This document shows, piece after piece, positions 35,918-46,700 of a stretch of 64,000 nt of DNA. The translations under genes were made by a program, and so were the position numbers. Under the pieces are notes generated by a model that was not told the origin of the DNA, did no database searches, and was given only the letters and a program-made list of their open reading frames with translations. The stretch lies in assembly GCF_037646455.1 (NCBI RefSeq), contig NZ_JBBIXN010000006.1, positions 1-64,000 of the forward strand. Reading direction: 5' to 3'. The stretch is from Draconibacterium mangrovi_A (lineage in GTDB: Bacteria > Bacteroidota > Bacteroidia > Bacteroidales > Prolixibacteraceae). Each line of letters begins with the position of its first letter. Position 1 is the first letter of the stretch.

Positions 35918-37834
35918 CTATTCAATCAATAGAATTTTCATGCTTGTAACCTTTTCTCCTGCAATAAAACGGCAAATATAAACGCCACCGTTCATCCTGT
36001 TTCCACTATTGTTTCTGGCATTCCAGGTATATTCATGTATCCCGGGATCCAGTTTATTATTTACCAAAGCTGTCACCTCTCGCCCGGCACTGTCCAGTAT
36101 TTTTAAGCTAACACGCTCTTGTCGGTCTAATTTGAATTGAATTTTGGTTGAAGCGCTAAAGGGATTTGGAAAGCATTTAATCTCAACAGCATCCCGATGA
36201 GCAATTGCGTATTCATCGTCGGCGCTGAGCGGAGTATCTTTTACATATTCGGCCAGCCATGTTAATGCAGGCCGCCAACTTCCGTCTGCCCTCACCAAAT
36301 AACAGGTTTCCTGCCACATCTCGTTTTCGATATATCCCCACAGGGTAATTCCTTTAATTGAAGGATGTTCCCATAGGAGCGGAAAAATTCTTTGATACAA
36401 TTCCAATTGCTGTTGATCATCAGGTTCGCCCGTATTTCCGAGGTTCCCCAGATCAAGTTCGGTTATGTATATGGGCAAACCGATGGCTGCAATCCTGTTC
36501 AAATTAAAATTCAGCATCGAATTTGGCGTACCCTCCAGCGCAAATCTGTGCCCTTGAACACCCACTCCGTCAATTAATCCGCGATCGTTCAACAGGTTGA
36601 TAATCTCGATATAGGAATTGGTGGCAGAGGTACTGTTTATGATCCCGTAATCGTTAAGCAACAGTTCTGATTCAGGAAAATATTTCCGGGCCAGTTCGAA
36701 AGATTTGATCACCCAATCCCATCCGGTTGTACCATCGCCCCCCAGTGCTTCTTTGTAGTTTGCCCTTCCGTTTAAACCATCAGGAGGATTATGACTTTTT
36801 AGCGGCTCATTCACCACGTCAACCATATCTGTTTCTGGATAACGCTCTCCACATTTCCTGATCCAGTATTCGATATATTTAAGCTGCTTATCCTGACCAA
36901 GACTCGATATCCAGGAGGGTTGTTGTGACCCCCAGATCAAGGTATGCTCCTTAAATAAAATGTTGTTCTCTTTGGAAAAAGCATAAAGTTCATCAAGCCC
37001 CGACCAATTCCAGTTTGTAGTATCTATGGTACCGGCAATACTTCCCCATTTCCCTTCATTTCCGGGCGTTAACTGATTCCACATTTTATCAAAAGAACGA
37101 TCGCTTGAGGATTTCACGTTTCCAAGAAATTTAGGCTTTCCTTCGGCAAGAGGAGGACCGGGATATATTGGTTCTTCCGGCCATTCCACCGAGCCGGGAA
37201 GTTCATTGTCCAGTGCTTCAACCGTATAATAGAGATCAGCTTTTCCGAAAGCGATTTTATCTATTTCAAGCCCGTCTTCGCGACTGCCCAATTGAAAAGT
37301 AAGGGACAATTGGCTTTCCTCTACCACAAAAGGATCAACGGTGGTTCCAAAGAAATTGTGGGTAATATTTACCCATTTCCATAACTGCGAACCCGCACTT
37401 CCTGCTTCGTAAACTACATTTTTAATACCTGTAAATCCGGCACTGGCCATTCCGTTTACCATTACCCAATCGGCACCGTTAGTCAGACTTTTCTCGCCAA
37501 ATCCCTTCGCACTGAAAAAACTGTCATCGTCGAAACCACCTGCCCCGACACGCATTCTCACAAATAGCTGGTACGACCCTGCACTCTGAAAATTTACCTG
37601 GCAAGTGATCACACTTTCTGCACCCTCGGGATAAGACTGGCCGGTGTAGTTTACATTGGTGGCCACGTATGTTACATCGCCATCAGTTTGAACCGAATAA
37701 TTGCTCCCGACACTTCCCGATTCTGCTTCAACAATAACCGGTTTCTTCCCCAAATCACCGTCGCCTTGAGCAAATGCGGTGTAATTCAACAAAATCCATA
37801 TCGATATTAAACTAAAAATGTACTTCATCTTCAA
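35918..37834 (-). CDS. CBM-GH10 xylanase with T9SS type A sorting domain
   Basis: The protein has 638 residues. A signal peptide (about 1-22, ending AFAQ) is followed by a CBM6/35-like beta-sandwich (about 30-200, opening with VIVEAESGSVGSNYSV and ending DGLEIDKIAF). A GH10 domain (about 230-535) has acid/base Glu343 in VDVVNEPL and nucleophile Glu459 in YITELDLG. The final 85 residues (FPNPFSASTKIQF, LKILDSAGREV, GGVYICRF) form a type A sorting domain that targets proteins to the type IX secretion system. It is therefore probably a cell-surface or released xylanase acting first on the polymer. It starts 21 bases after the upstream GH43 stop. Confidence 0.93.
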   Translation of the reverse strand: MKMKYIFSLISIWILLNYTAFAQGDGDLGKKPVIVEAESGSVGSNYSVQTDGDVTYVATNVNYTGQSYPEGAESVITCQVNFQSAGSYQLFVRMRVGAGGFDDDSFFSAKGFGEKSLTNGADWVMVNGMASAGFTGIKNVVYEAGSAGSQLWKWVNITHNFFGTTVDPFVVEESQLSLTFQLGSREDGLEIDKIAFGKADLYYTVEALDNELPGSVEWPEEPIYPGPPLAEGKPKFLGNVKSSSDRSFDKMWNQLTPGNEGKWGSIAGTIDTTNWNWSGLDELYAFSKENNILFKEHTLIWGSQQPSWISSLGQDKQLKYIEYWIRKCGERYPETDMVDVVNEPLKSHNPPDGLNGRANYKEALGGDGTTGWDWVIKSFELARKYFPESELLLNDYGIINSTSATNSYIEIINLLNDRGLIDGVGVQGHRFALEGTPNSMLNFNLNRIAAIGLPIYITELDLGNLGNTGEPDDQQQLELYQRIFPLLWEHPSIKGITLWGYIENEMWQETCYLVRADGSWRPALTWLAEYVKDTPLSADDEYAIAHRDAVEIKCFPNPFSASTKIQFKLDRQERVSLKILDSAGREVTALVNNKLDPGIHEYTWNARNNSGNRMNGGVYICRFIAGEKVTSMKILLIE

Positions 37835-37855
37835 CTATTTCTTCTGTATTTTATT

Positions 37856-39610
37856 TTAAGGTTGCAGATCGTTGGCAGCCGTAGCATGCAATCCAATCAG
37901 GCAACCGGTAAATCCTCCTGCAACATCGGTCGAAAGTATATCGCCCGAAACAATTCCTCCCAAATTCTTAAAATCAGTTCCATCGCTTGAATAAGCAAAC
38001 TGATAATCATCTCCATCAGCTTTCACCTGCAAATTGATAGCGCCGTTTAACTCAATTTTTTCGCTGGCTATAAGTGTCGATTTGTGTTCTCCAACTCTTC
38101 CGGGCCATTCGTTGCGTACGAGCAAAATATAATATTCATCGCCCTTTTTGGTGATGCCAAATACATAGTTCGATTTTTCGTTTTGCAGACAAACCAGTCC
38201 GGCCAGGTCTTTCTCCGATTCCGGAATATATCCCATGGTCGTGGTAAACGAGAATGCTCTGTGCTGCTGACGGTAAAAAAGTGTGGAGGTGGGTTTTACC
38301 TCTGTAATGTTCACCTCAAAAGGATGTATCTGCAATCCTTTTTTCGTTTTGGAAATAAAATCTTCACGCGGACCTCTCAATCCAATCCAGCGATAATCGA
38401 GATTTTCTGACGAGAAATCCTCGGTGAAAGTAAAGTTTCCATTGGGCAAAAATCCATCTTTTCCCGTTTTGTTTTCAACTCCGTCAGGCATTTTTAGCCT
38501 GGGCTCCATCGGGATAAGTCCGTTTATAAAAACCGGGAAATCGCCCGACCAGTCGACCGGTAAAATAAATGTTTCGCGTCCTGTATTTACACGGTCTTTC
38601 TCGTTTGGTCGAACTGCCAGAAAAACACCGTAATAGTTATCGTCAGGTCCAACGACCAAATCGGCATGGCCGGCCCATTCAACCCTGTTCAACCTGTTTT
38701 TATTCAGGTAACGTTGTGATAATATCGGGTTATTTGGTGCAGGAGTATAGGGGCCGTCAGGTTTGTCGCTTACAAAAATGACTTCGCTGTGCCACCCGCC
38801 AGTTCCACCTTCGGCGCACATCAGGTAATAACGTCCGTCTTTTTTGTAAATATGAGGAGCTTCAATCCAAATTGGTTTTTTGGTGATGTCAACACCGCCA
38901 TCGACAACAATTTTATCGGTGCCCTCTATCACCTGATCTTTCTCCAGGTCGTATTCCCGGATTTTAATCACACGGTGTCCCTGGTACAAGGTTTTCCCGG
39001 GATCGGGAGCATCGTTGTGTACCACATAGGCTTTTCCGTCGTCGTCGAAAAACAATGAAGGATCGATGCCTGCAAAGTTCAGTTTGTAGGGTTCGCTCCA
39101 ACCTTTAAACGGATCTTTTGTTTTCACCACCATGTTACCCAAATCACCCGCCACCTGTGTGGTTATCATATAAAAAGTTTCGTTGTGAGGATTGTAACGG
39201 ATTGCCGGTGCATACACTCCTCTGCTGATTCCCAGTTTGGCTATTCGCAGTTGTGATTTCCGATCGAGCACATGGCCGATTTGTTTCCAATTGACCAGAT
39301 CTTTTGAATGAAAAATAGGTACACCGGGAAACATTACAAAGGATGAAGCGACCAGAAAATAATCATCGCCTCTTCTTGTTATGGAAGGATCGGGGTAGCA
39401 ACCTTGCAGAATCGGGTTGTAAAACTCATCCGCCTCCAATGGGAATTCCTCATAAATTTTATCATTCCCCTGGTATATCGCCTCCAAAAAAACAGGGCTG
39501 TTTGTAACCTCGACTTTTGTATTATCCTGCCCAAATCCTATAACAGAGAAGGATAATACAAAAATGACGGTCAGCATCCATTTTTCCGGGCTGAATTCAT
39601 TCTTCTTCAT
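37856..39610 (-). CDS. Two-domain GH43 enzyme (beta-xylosidase/arabinofuranosidase type)
   Basis: The protein has 584 residues from the ATG at 39610, chosen because it begins a signal peptide (KWMLTVIFVLSFSVIGFGQ); the longer frame adds 37 unlikely residues. The N-terminal propeller has Asp in CYPDPSI, Asp in AGIDPSLFF and Glu in WIEAPHIY. From about residue 400 a beta-sandwich (FTEDFSSENLDYRWIGLRGPRE) is the GH43-associated C-terminal domain that completes the active site in subfamilies 10-12. It probably trims xylo-oligosaccharides or removes arabinose in the periplasm. It follows the binding-lipoprotein gene after 187 bases containing a 34-bp palindrome. Confidence 0.9.
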   Translation of the reverse strand: MKKNEFSPEKWMLTVIFVLSFSVIGFGQDNTKVEVTNSPVFLEAIYQGNDKIYEEFPLEADEFYNPILQGCYPDPSITRRGDDYFLVASSFVMFPGVPIFHSKDLVNWKQIGHVLDRKSQLRIAKLGISRGVYAPAIRYNPHNETFYMITTQVAGDLGNMVVKTKDPFKGWSEPYKLNFAGIDPSLFFDDDGKAYVVHNDAPDPGKTLYQGHRVIKIREYDLEKDQVIEGTDKIVVDGGVDITKKPIWIEAPHIYKKDGRYYLMCAEGGTGGWHSEVIFVSDKPDGPYTPAPNNPILSQRYLNKNRLNRVEWAGHADLVVGPDDNYYGVFLAVRPNEKDRVNTGRETFILPVDWSGDFPVFINGLIPMEPRLKMPDGVENKTGKDGFLPNGNFTFTEDFSSENLDYRWIGLRGPREDFISKTKKGLQIHPFEVNITEVKPTSTLFYRQQHRAFSFTTTMGYIPESEKDLAGLVCLQNEKSNYVFGITKKGDEYYILLVRNEWPGRVGEHKSTLIASEKIELNGAINLQVKADGDDYQFAYSSDGTDFKNLGGIVSGDILSTDVAGGFTGCLIGLHATAANDLQP

Positions 39611-39742
39611 ATAAAAAATAGCTTTCCAGTTTTTTAAAATGTATATCGTTTTGTTTCCAGACGTAGTGCTTAAATGACCACACAGATAAAAATGATTCTG
39701 CAGCCATCTTAAACGGTTCACTTTATTCCGGGAACAAGATTT

Positions 39743-39776
39743 AAGGAATAACTGCCGGTACCGGCAGTTATTCCTT
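39743..39776 (-). promoter_or_regulatory. Perfect 34-bp palindrome between binding-lipoprotein and GH43 genes
   Basis: The two 17-base halves starting AAGGAATAACTGCCGG are exact reverse complements, so the RNA can form a 15-bp stem with a GTAC loop. It lies 22 bases after the stop of the binding-lipoprotein gene. There is no T run after it on the minus strand, so it looks more like a 3'-end protecting or processing element than a full terminator; attenuation is also possible. Confidence 0.8.
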
Positions 39777-39797
39777 TGTATCTAAAATCAGGTTTTA

Positions 39798-41759
39798 TTA
39801 TTCACAAGGATCACTGTACTCCGTAACAATTATATTATCGATATAAATTGTTTGAGTTGACTCCCCTGCATCAACTAAGACCCTTACATCCCCTGTTGAT
39901 GTTTCTTTTGCCTCAAAAACGCGTGTATAATAGGCCCAATCGGTAGTGAGTTCAAAATTGCCCGAATAGAAGAAATCATCGCTTTGACCACTTGCCCATT
40001 GCGACGCCGACATTCGGAAGAATCCTTCTTCTCCGGCTGCTTTTGCCCAAAAACTTAATTTGTATTGCTGCCCAACAGTAAGTACTACTCCATCGGCGGC
40101 AATTTGTACATCCCATGGATTTCCACCTTTACCTACAACTTTCAACGACTTACTACCTTCATAGGCGTCTGCAGTTGTAACTTCAGCATTATCAGGTCCA
40201 TTAAGTATGGTCCACCCTGTCATATCATCTTCGAATCCACCATTGGCGTACAGGCTTTCTTTAGGCACATATTCTTTCAGGCTTACTGCATCGATGTATA
40301 ATGTTTGAGTTGACTCACCAGCATCTATCAGAACTTTTACGTCTCCTGTTGAGGTTTCCTTTGCTTCAAAAATGCGCGAATAATAAGCCCAATCGGTAGT
40401 GAGATTAAAATTGCCTGAATAGAAGAAGTCATCACTTTGGCCACTTGCCCATTGCGATGCCGACATTCTAAAGAAGCCTTCTTCACCGGCAGATTTTGCC
40501 CAGAAGGATACCTCGTATTGTGTTCCGACCACGAGTTCAACTCCATCAGCTGCAACCTGCACATCCCATGGATTTCCACCCTTACCTACAACTTTCAACG
40601 ATTTCGAACCGCAGTATGCATCAGCAGTGGTAACTTCAGCATTATCAGGACCATTCAAAACAGTCCAGTTGTTCAGATCATCTTCAAAGCTTCCATTCGT
40701 TAATAATTCCGGAGAATCGCCAACAGGCACAGAAGCTCCCTGAATCAGGGTTACGTTGTCCACAATAAAAGGAACATCTGTGTATCCCATATCCAATACA
40801 ATCCTGCTGCCACCTTCCAGTTCCTGTCCGGTAAATGTCCAGGCATATTGTGCCCAGTCGGTGGTAATCTCAACATCTTCGCCGTAGAAATAATCGTCGG
40901 GCCACTGAGAAACGGAAACCCTCATTTTGGCTCCATCCTGTTCTCCTTTAGCCAACAGAACAATGGTATATTCCGTATTTGGTATAAGTGCAATTGGATC
41001 GCTGGCAAACTGAGTTCTCCACGCATCGCTGGCAGCTCCCACAACTCTAACGGCTCTTCCGTAATAGGCATCTTCGCCGCTTACTTCGGTCATTCCATCG
41101 CCACCGTTCAATTTCGTCCAGTTGGCGAAATCATTGCCTGCACCGGCTTCAAGGTTACCGTTAACAATCAGGTTCTCGCCTGCGAAGAACGAGAATTTAG
41201 ATTTTGAAGTACCATGCATGGTAGTTACCTCCACATTAGCCTGTTCGTAAGGTTCTAAATTAGGAACGGTTACTACAAGCTCGGTTTCAGTGTTTGAAGT
41301 TATGGTTGCATCTGCACCACCAATTTTAACCGTCGGGTTGTATTCGGTATTGAAAGACAATCCTCGAATGGTTAATTCCGATCCAACAGCCACTGCCGAT
41401 GAGCTAATAGACTGAACAACAGGTGTTGGTCTTAACAGTACTTCAAATGCAGTTACCACACGGTATTGTGGCGCAATAACCAAAGTTATAAACGAATTAC
41501 CAATTTTGGCATCTTCAGGAACAGTCAGGTTCAAGGTACCTCCATCGAAGGTAAACATAGCTTCTTCTGTACCGACAAAAGCAGACTGTACTGTTTCCAG
41601 GTTAGAACCCGAGATTGAAACCTCGTCGAGCGGATATGCAGATTCTACACTTAATCCGCTAATATTTACGGTAGCAAATTCATCGTCTTCTTTGCAGCCT
41701 GTTGTCAGTAAGGAAACTGACAAAATGCTTAGTAAAAGAATCTTTATATAATTTTTCAT
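39798..41759 (-). CDS. Surface glycan-binding lipoprotein with IPT-like domains and three CBM4-like modules
   Basis: The protein has 653 residues. The lipoprotein signal ends at Cys22 (LLTTGC). Two IPT/TIG-like Ig domains follow (about 30-190; VESAYPLDEVSISGSNLE and VAVGSELTIRGLSF). Then come three beta-sandwich modules of the CBM4/CBM22 type, each starting NGxxE...NWT..NG and ending IDxxxL (about 193-343, 346-495 and 500-650). Modules 2 and 3 are nearly identical. Its place after SusC/SusD makes it the operon's surface glycan-binding protein, expected to hold xylan at the cell surface. It has no catalytic motif. Confidence 0.88.
   Translation of the reverse strand: MKNYIKILLLSILSVSLLTTGCKEDDEFATVNISGLSVESAYPLDEVSISGSNLETVQSAFVGTEEAMFTFDGGTLNLTVPEDAKIGNSFITLVIAPQYRVVTAFEVLLRPTPVVQSISSSAVAVGSELTIRGLSFNTEYNPTVKIGGADATITSNTETELVVTVPNLEPYEQANVEVTTMHGTSKSKFSFFAGENLIVNGNLEAGAGNDFANWTKLNGGDGMTEVSGEDAYYGRAVRVVGAASDAWRTQFASDPIALIPNTEYTIVLLAKGEQDGAKMRVSVSQWPDDYFYGEDVEITTDWAQYAWTFTGQELEGGSRIVLDMGYTDVPFIVDNVTLIQGASVPVGDSPELLTNGSFEDDLNNWTVLNGPDNAEVTTADAYCGSKSLKVVGKGGNPWDVQVAADGVELVVGTQYEVSFWAKSAGEEGFFRMSASQWASGQSDDFFYSGNFNLTTDWAYYSRIFEAKETSTGDVKVLIDAGESTQTLYIDAVSLKEYVPKESLYANGGFEDDMTGWTILNGPDNAEVTTADAYEGSKSLKVVGKGGNPWDVQIAADGVVLTVGQQYKLSFWAKAAGEEGFFRMSASQWASGQSDDFFYSGNFELTTDWAYYTRVFEAKETSTGDVRVLVDAGESTQTIYIDNIIVTEYSDPCE
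39822..40728 (-). repeat. Tandem duplication of a CBM4-like module (period 453 bp)
   Basis: Matching segments are displaced by exactly 453 bases (for example TCCCATGGATTTCC at 40111 and 40564), giving two 151-residue modules. Both share the blocks GPDNAEVTTADAY, VVGKGGNPWDVQ and MSASQWASGQSDDFFYSG. The first module of the protein is a more distant relative. Confidence 0.88.
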
Positions 41760-41795
41760 ATCAAATATCTTTAATCGTTCTTATAAATGCCCATT

Positions 41796-43739
41796 CTAGT
41801 TATATCCCGGATTTTGGTATTCAGCTTTTTCTGCATCGGTCATTTCCAGAGCATCAAGTTGCCCCTGAGGAATTGGGCGCAGGTAGAGATAGTCAGGAAT
41901 ATCACGGGTATATTCAACCGGGGTATGATCACTGACTTCAGTTCCGCAAATAGTAAACGTTTCAGCAATTTCACTCCATTTTTGAGTGCGAACCAGATCG
42001 TACCAGCGATAACCCTCTCCGAACAATTCGCGAGAACGTTCTTCCAATACATAGTCGATATCGATGGTTTGAGGAGTAGCAGCGACCATTTCGGCACTGA
42101 AATCTGCTACCTTCTCAACGTTGTTTCCATTGTCCCATCTCCATTTTCCGGCACGAGCACGAAGTACGTTTAATAATTCCCTGGCCGACATGGAACCTGA
42201 AGCGCCTTTTACTGCTGCTTCCGCTGCCACGAGATACAGTTCAGAGAATTTAGCAATGTAAAACGGACGGGTAAGACCGGCGTTTGGTTGTCCCAAACCA
42301 CCTTCATTATCGGTACGGTAGGTACCCATTTTCCATAGGCCGGGGTATGAACGACGGCTTATTCCGCTGGGCGCGATAACATAATCCGATCTGCCGGAGA
42401 TTTCACCACCACCCATGTTGCCGCCATTATTGAAAGTTCCGCTGTAATTCGGAGTTTGGCTGTCATCCGGGAGGAAAGTTAGAATAGCATCACCCGGAAC
42501 AACTTCCTGACCATTTGCATTGTACAACACGTCTACATCAGGAGCTGCACCATCCAGATTCCAGTTTCCGCGGTAACTGGTAACAAAAGTTCCGTCGTAT
42601 CGCGAATCATGGGTTTTATCGGCAAAAGTTTCAGTAAATACTTCAATAGTCGGAGCCATACGAGTCCATGGACGACCATAGGATTGCTCAGCCGAACGCC
42701 AGAGGCTTTGAACCTGATCACCTGCTGCATCCAGTGCATTCATTACATAGATGTTACAGGTCACCATCCAAACCGCAAAGTTATCGGGTGCGCCACCACT
42801 ACCATAAGTAAGGCTACCACCGTTGTAGTACTCGCTTTCCTGTGTATGATCGGCATACAAGAGATGTTCGCTGTTACGCTCATTTTGCGCGAGGTTTACA
42901 TCGTAATAAGTTTCCTGCAAACCATAAGGTCCGGGATCGTTAATGGCCGCCATGGCAATATCGTAAGCCTGCTGGAAATACCATTGTGGATCATGTCCGT
43001 CAGGATCAACCCTGTCGGCTGCCGGATAAGTTGGAATATTATTAGGATTCTCTAACCACCATCCGTAAGTTAAGTAGGCTTTCGCCAGGAAAAGACGGGC
43101 AACAGTTTTGGTTACGGCGCCTGTTAATCTCGGATCGACAGGAAGATTGTCTACTGCATAATTTAAATCGGGGAAAATACACTTGGTATAAACCTCGGGA
43201 ACGGTGTTGCGCACAGATATACGTGCCGGAGTTGCATTAAATTTTAACTCACCCGATCCCAAATCGAGAGGTACACCGCCAAAAGTCTGTACCAGCACGA
43301 AGTAATCGAATGCACGGAAGAAAGTGGCTTCACCAATTAAAGCATCCGAAAGGCCTACATCGGAAGCATTCTCAATGATTCCGCTGGCCGTATTGATATT
43401 CGTAAACATTACATTCCAAATGACATCCGAACGAGAGGTACTAGGCGTTAATTGTCCCTCGCCTGAATGATCATGATCTTTAAAGTTTGCATCGGCACTC
43501 TGTCCCCAGGTATACTCATCGGTACCTGTTTCACAGGTATTATAATAGTATGCCTGTCCGTAGATGTACCGGAGGTGCGCATACAAGGATGTTAAACCAC
43601 CCATCACACCGTTTTCGGTTTTGAAAAAACCTGGCTCATAAATATTGCGTGGATGTTCATCAAGTATGTCAGTACACCCAACAACAAAGAACAGGGCTAT
43701 AAAAGCTGCTCCTATTTTTGTGATTATTTTTCTTTTCAT
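41796..43739 (-). CDS. susD-like: SusD-family nutrient-binding outer-membrane lipoprotein
   Basis: The protein has 647 residues, at the long end of the family. The lipoprotein signal ends at Cys22 (FFVVGC), followed by TDILDEHPRNIYEPGFFKTENG, a standard SusD N-terminus. The C-terminus has the typical FSAEM..TIDIDYVLEERSRELFGEGYRWYDLVRTQ and YLRPIPQGQLD motifs. SusD proteins form the lid of the SusC transporter and bind oligosaccharides. It starts 31 bases after SusC, so it forms the usual SusCD pair; in this locus the ligand is probably glucuronoxylan or arabinoxylan fragments. Confidence 0.95.
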   Translation of the reverse strand: MKRKIITKIGAAFIALFFVVGCTDILDEHPRNIYEPGFFKTENGVMGGLTSLYAHLRYIYGQAYYYNTCETGTDEYTWGQSADANFKDHDHSGEGQLTPSTSRSDVIWNVMFTNINTASGIIENASDVGLSDALIGEATFFRAFDYFVLVQTFGGVPLDLGSGELKFNATPARISVRNTVPEVYTKCIFPDLNYAVDNLPVDPRLTGAVTKTVARLFLAKAYLTYGWWLENPNNIPTYPAADRVDPDGHDPQWYFQQAYDIAMAAINDPGPYGLQETYYDVNLAQNERNSEHLLYADHTQESEYYNGGSLTYGSGGAPDNFAVWMVTCNIYVMNALDAAGDQVQSLWRSAEQSYGRPWTRMAPTIEVFTETFADKTHDSRYDGTFVTSYRGNWNLDGAAPDVDVLYNANGQEVVPGDAILTFLPDDSQTPNYSGTFNNGGNMGGGEISGRSDYVIAPSGISRRSYPGLWKMGTYRTDNEGGLGQPNAGLTRPFYIAKFSELYLVAAEAAVKGASGSMSARELLNVLRARAGKWRWDNGNNVEKVADFSAEMVAATPQTIDIDYVLEERSRELFGEGYRWYDLVRTQKWSEIAETFTICGTEVSDHTPVEYTRDIPDYLYLRPIPQGQLDALEMTDAEKAEYQNPGYN

Positions 43740-43770
43740 TATAGTATCTTCTTTAAGGTTACAAATTAGA

Positions 43771-46700
43771 TTAGAATGTCAGGTTTATACCAAACAAATA
43801 ATTCTTTGTGGCAGGAGTATTCGTACCAATCGTCAATAAACGTCGCTGGTAAGTTCCTGTAACTGCTGCATTCTCATTACCAAAAGAGTTGGTTTCAGGA
43901 TCCATTCCTGATTCATCATGATAGGGTGAAAAGAAAACAAACGGATTTTGTGCCGAAGCATAAAGACGAAGTCTACTTATTCCTTTGTCTTTCAACCACT
44001 CGATATTTTCAAAATTATACCCTAAGGTAATTGTACGTATTTTCAGATAAGAGGCATCGAAGTAACCCAATGTACTTCCGTATTTAGGGTTGTCGTTACT
44101 TATCAATCCTTCCGGAGCAGGGTACTTTGCATCGTAATTTTCAGGTGTCCAGTAATCAACTTTTACATTGTTACGGCGACCTGTCATCATATTCAAATAA
44201 CCTGATGAAGAATATAAAGTACTGATCAGTTTACCACCAACTTTAAAGGCTCCAACTATATTCAGATCCAAGCCCTTATAAGCCAAACGCGTATTAAATC
44301 CTCCCTGAAGATCGGGCTCGAGAGTAATGGGTTGACGATCGGCAGCTCCAATAGCTCTAACCGGCGAGCCGTCTTCATTGTATTCACCGGTATATTCTAC
44401 TTTAATCATCCCCGGATTTCCGCCCGGTTCGTAAACATTCATGTACTCGTCACCTAATTGCCACAATCCAACTTTTTTATAATCATAAATTACATCAATT
44501 GGGTATCCGACAAACCACCAGTTTGCTTCATCTTTTTCCTGTCCCGAAGCAAGTGCTACCAGTTTATTACGGTTGGCATACAGGTTTACACCGGCTTCCC
44601 AGGTAAAGCCATCCAAATTATCGATGATGATTCCATTTAATGATAATTCAAATCCTTTGTTCTGGGTTTCTCCAATGTTGGCCATATAACTTCCTACCCC
44701 GGCTGTTGGAGGCAGGCTTAACCTCAAGAGGATATCTTTTGTATTTGTTACATAATATTCAGCGGTACCTGATAAACGTCCGTCGAATAAAGTAAAGTCG
44801 AGACCAAGGTTCACTGTTTCCGAATATTCCCAACCCAGATCGGTATTGGGCAACTCTGAAACGTAATAACCTACGCCGAATTCTTCGCCAAAGTTGTAAG
44901 GCCTTGTTGCCAAACGTCCAAGTGTTGCGTAAGGAGCAACTGCCTGGTTCGAAGTTTGTCCGTAGCCTGCGCGTAATTTCAACTGGTTGATGAAAGAAAT
45001 ACCTTGCATGAAACTTTCGTCGCCCAGGTTCCAACCCACCGAAACAGCAGGATAAGTGTGCCACTCTTTTCCATCGGCAAGTCGCGATGAACCATCAGAA
45101 CGTACAGTTGCAGTTATCATGTAACGCCCATCGTATGAATACATTACACGGCCCATATACGACATCAATCCACTTTTTGAATATCCCTGATAATCGGGAT
45201 TTATGGTGATCTCTCCATCAGCTCGCCCCAGGTTGTAAAATTGAAAATGATCGGCTGGAATGTCTCTTGCAGCAATGTATGAACTGTTGTAAGAATTTTC
45301 TTCGGCCGAATACAAAGCCACAACATTTACACTGTGTTTATCGGCAAACACACGATCGTAGGTCAACAAATTCTCTATTGCCCAATTCGTATTTATTGAA
45401 TTGTTTATCGCTGCTGTTGATTCTGTTGTAGGGTTGATTGAAAATACACCCTGACCGGTGTAATTACCTCCATTAACCGTACGAAGGTTCAAACCAACAT
45501 TTGCCCTGTATTTCAATCCTTCAACACCCGGGATTTTAAACTCACCATAAATATTATTGTACGTACCATATGCTTTGTCCTGGTCAATCCATTTATCTCC
45601 CAGGCCTTCTATAACTTCTTTGGAATACAAAAATTGTTCATCCGAAGGCATCTTTATGGTTCTCTTCCAGGTACCATCTTCATTATACGGATCGATAAGC
45701 GGCGAAGCACTTAATGTACTGTATAATCCCAGGTTGTTGCCGTCGGAAATAGAGAAACTGTTGTTGGATGAAAAACCTACACGAACATATTTTCCAATTT
45801 CCTGATCTAAACTGGCACGTAGCGAAATACGCTCATATTCCTGACCCGGTAAAACCGCCTCATCTTTATAGTATCCAACACCAAAACTGTATGAACCTCC
45901 CTGCGTACCACCTGAAACGCCCAGGTCGCTGCTGGTTACAATACCTGTTCGGTACAATAATTCCTGCCAGTTTGTACTGATATCGTCTGATTCCTCCAAA
46001 GAATTGGCATACTGGCCGCGTACTGCTCTAAGTTCAGCAAATTCAGGCCCGTCCATCATAGGGAATTCGATGGCATTTTTTACACCATAGTAACTGTTAA
46101 AGCTGAAGGTTGCTTTTTGGCCCTTGCTTCCTTTATTTGTTGTTACTAAAATAACACCATTGGCACCACGCGAACCGTAAATAGCTGTTGCCGATGCATC
46201 TTTCAAAATATCAATACTTTTAATATCGTTTGGATTAAGATCGCCAATAGAACCGGCAAATGGAATTCCATCGAGTACTACCAGCGGATCATTGCTTGCG
46301 TTCAACGAACGTGTACCACGAATACGAATTTGCATGGTTGCTCCCGGTTTGGTAGATGTTTGCGACATCTCAACACCGGCAACACGACCTTGTAAAGCCT
46401 GGGTGAAATTCGATGATGGCACTTCTCGCATCTGTTCTCCTCCTACTGAAGCAACAGATCCTGTAACAGCTTCTTTTCGTTGTGTACCATAACCAATAAC
46501 AACAACTTCTTCCAAGCCCACTAAATCAGGTTGTAAAGTAACGTCAATTGTTGTTCTGCCGTTAACATCAACGATCTGTTGAATAAATCCTACATATCGA
46601 AAGTCCAGTTGTCCGTCACCGGGAACTTCCAATTCGTACTTACCATCAATATTCGTAACTGTTCCCACCGCGGTTACTCCAACAATAGTAACCGTAACAC

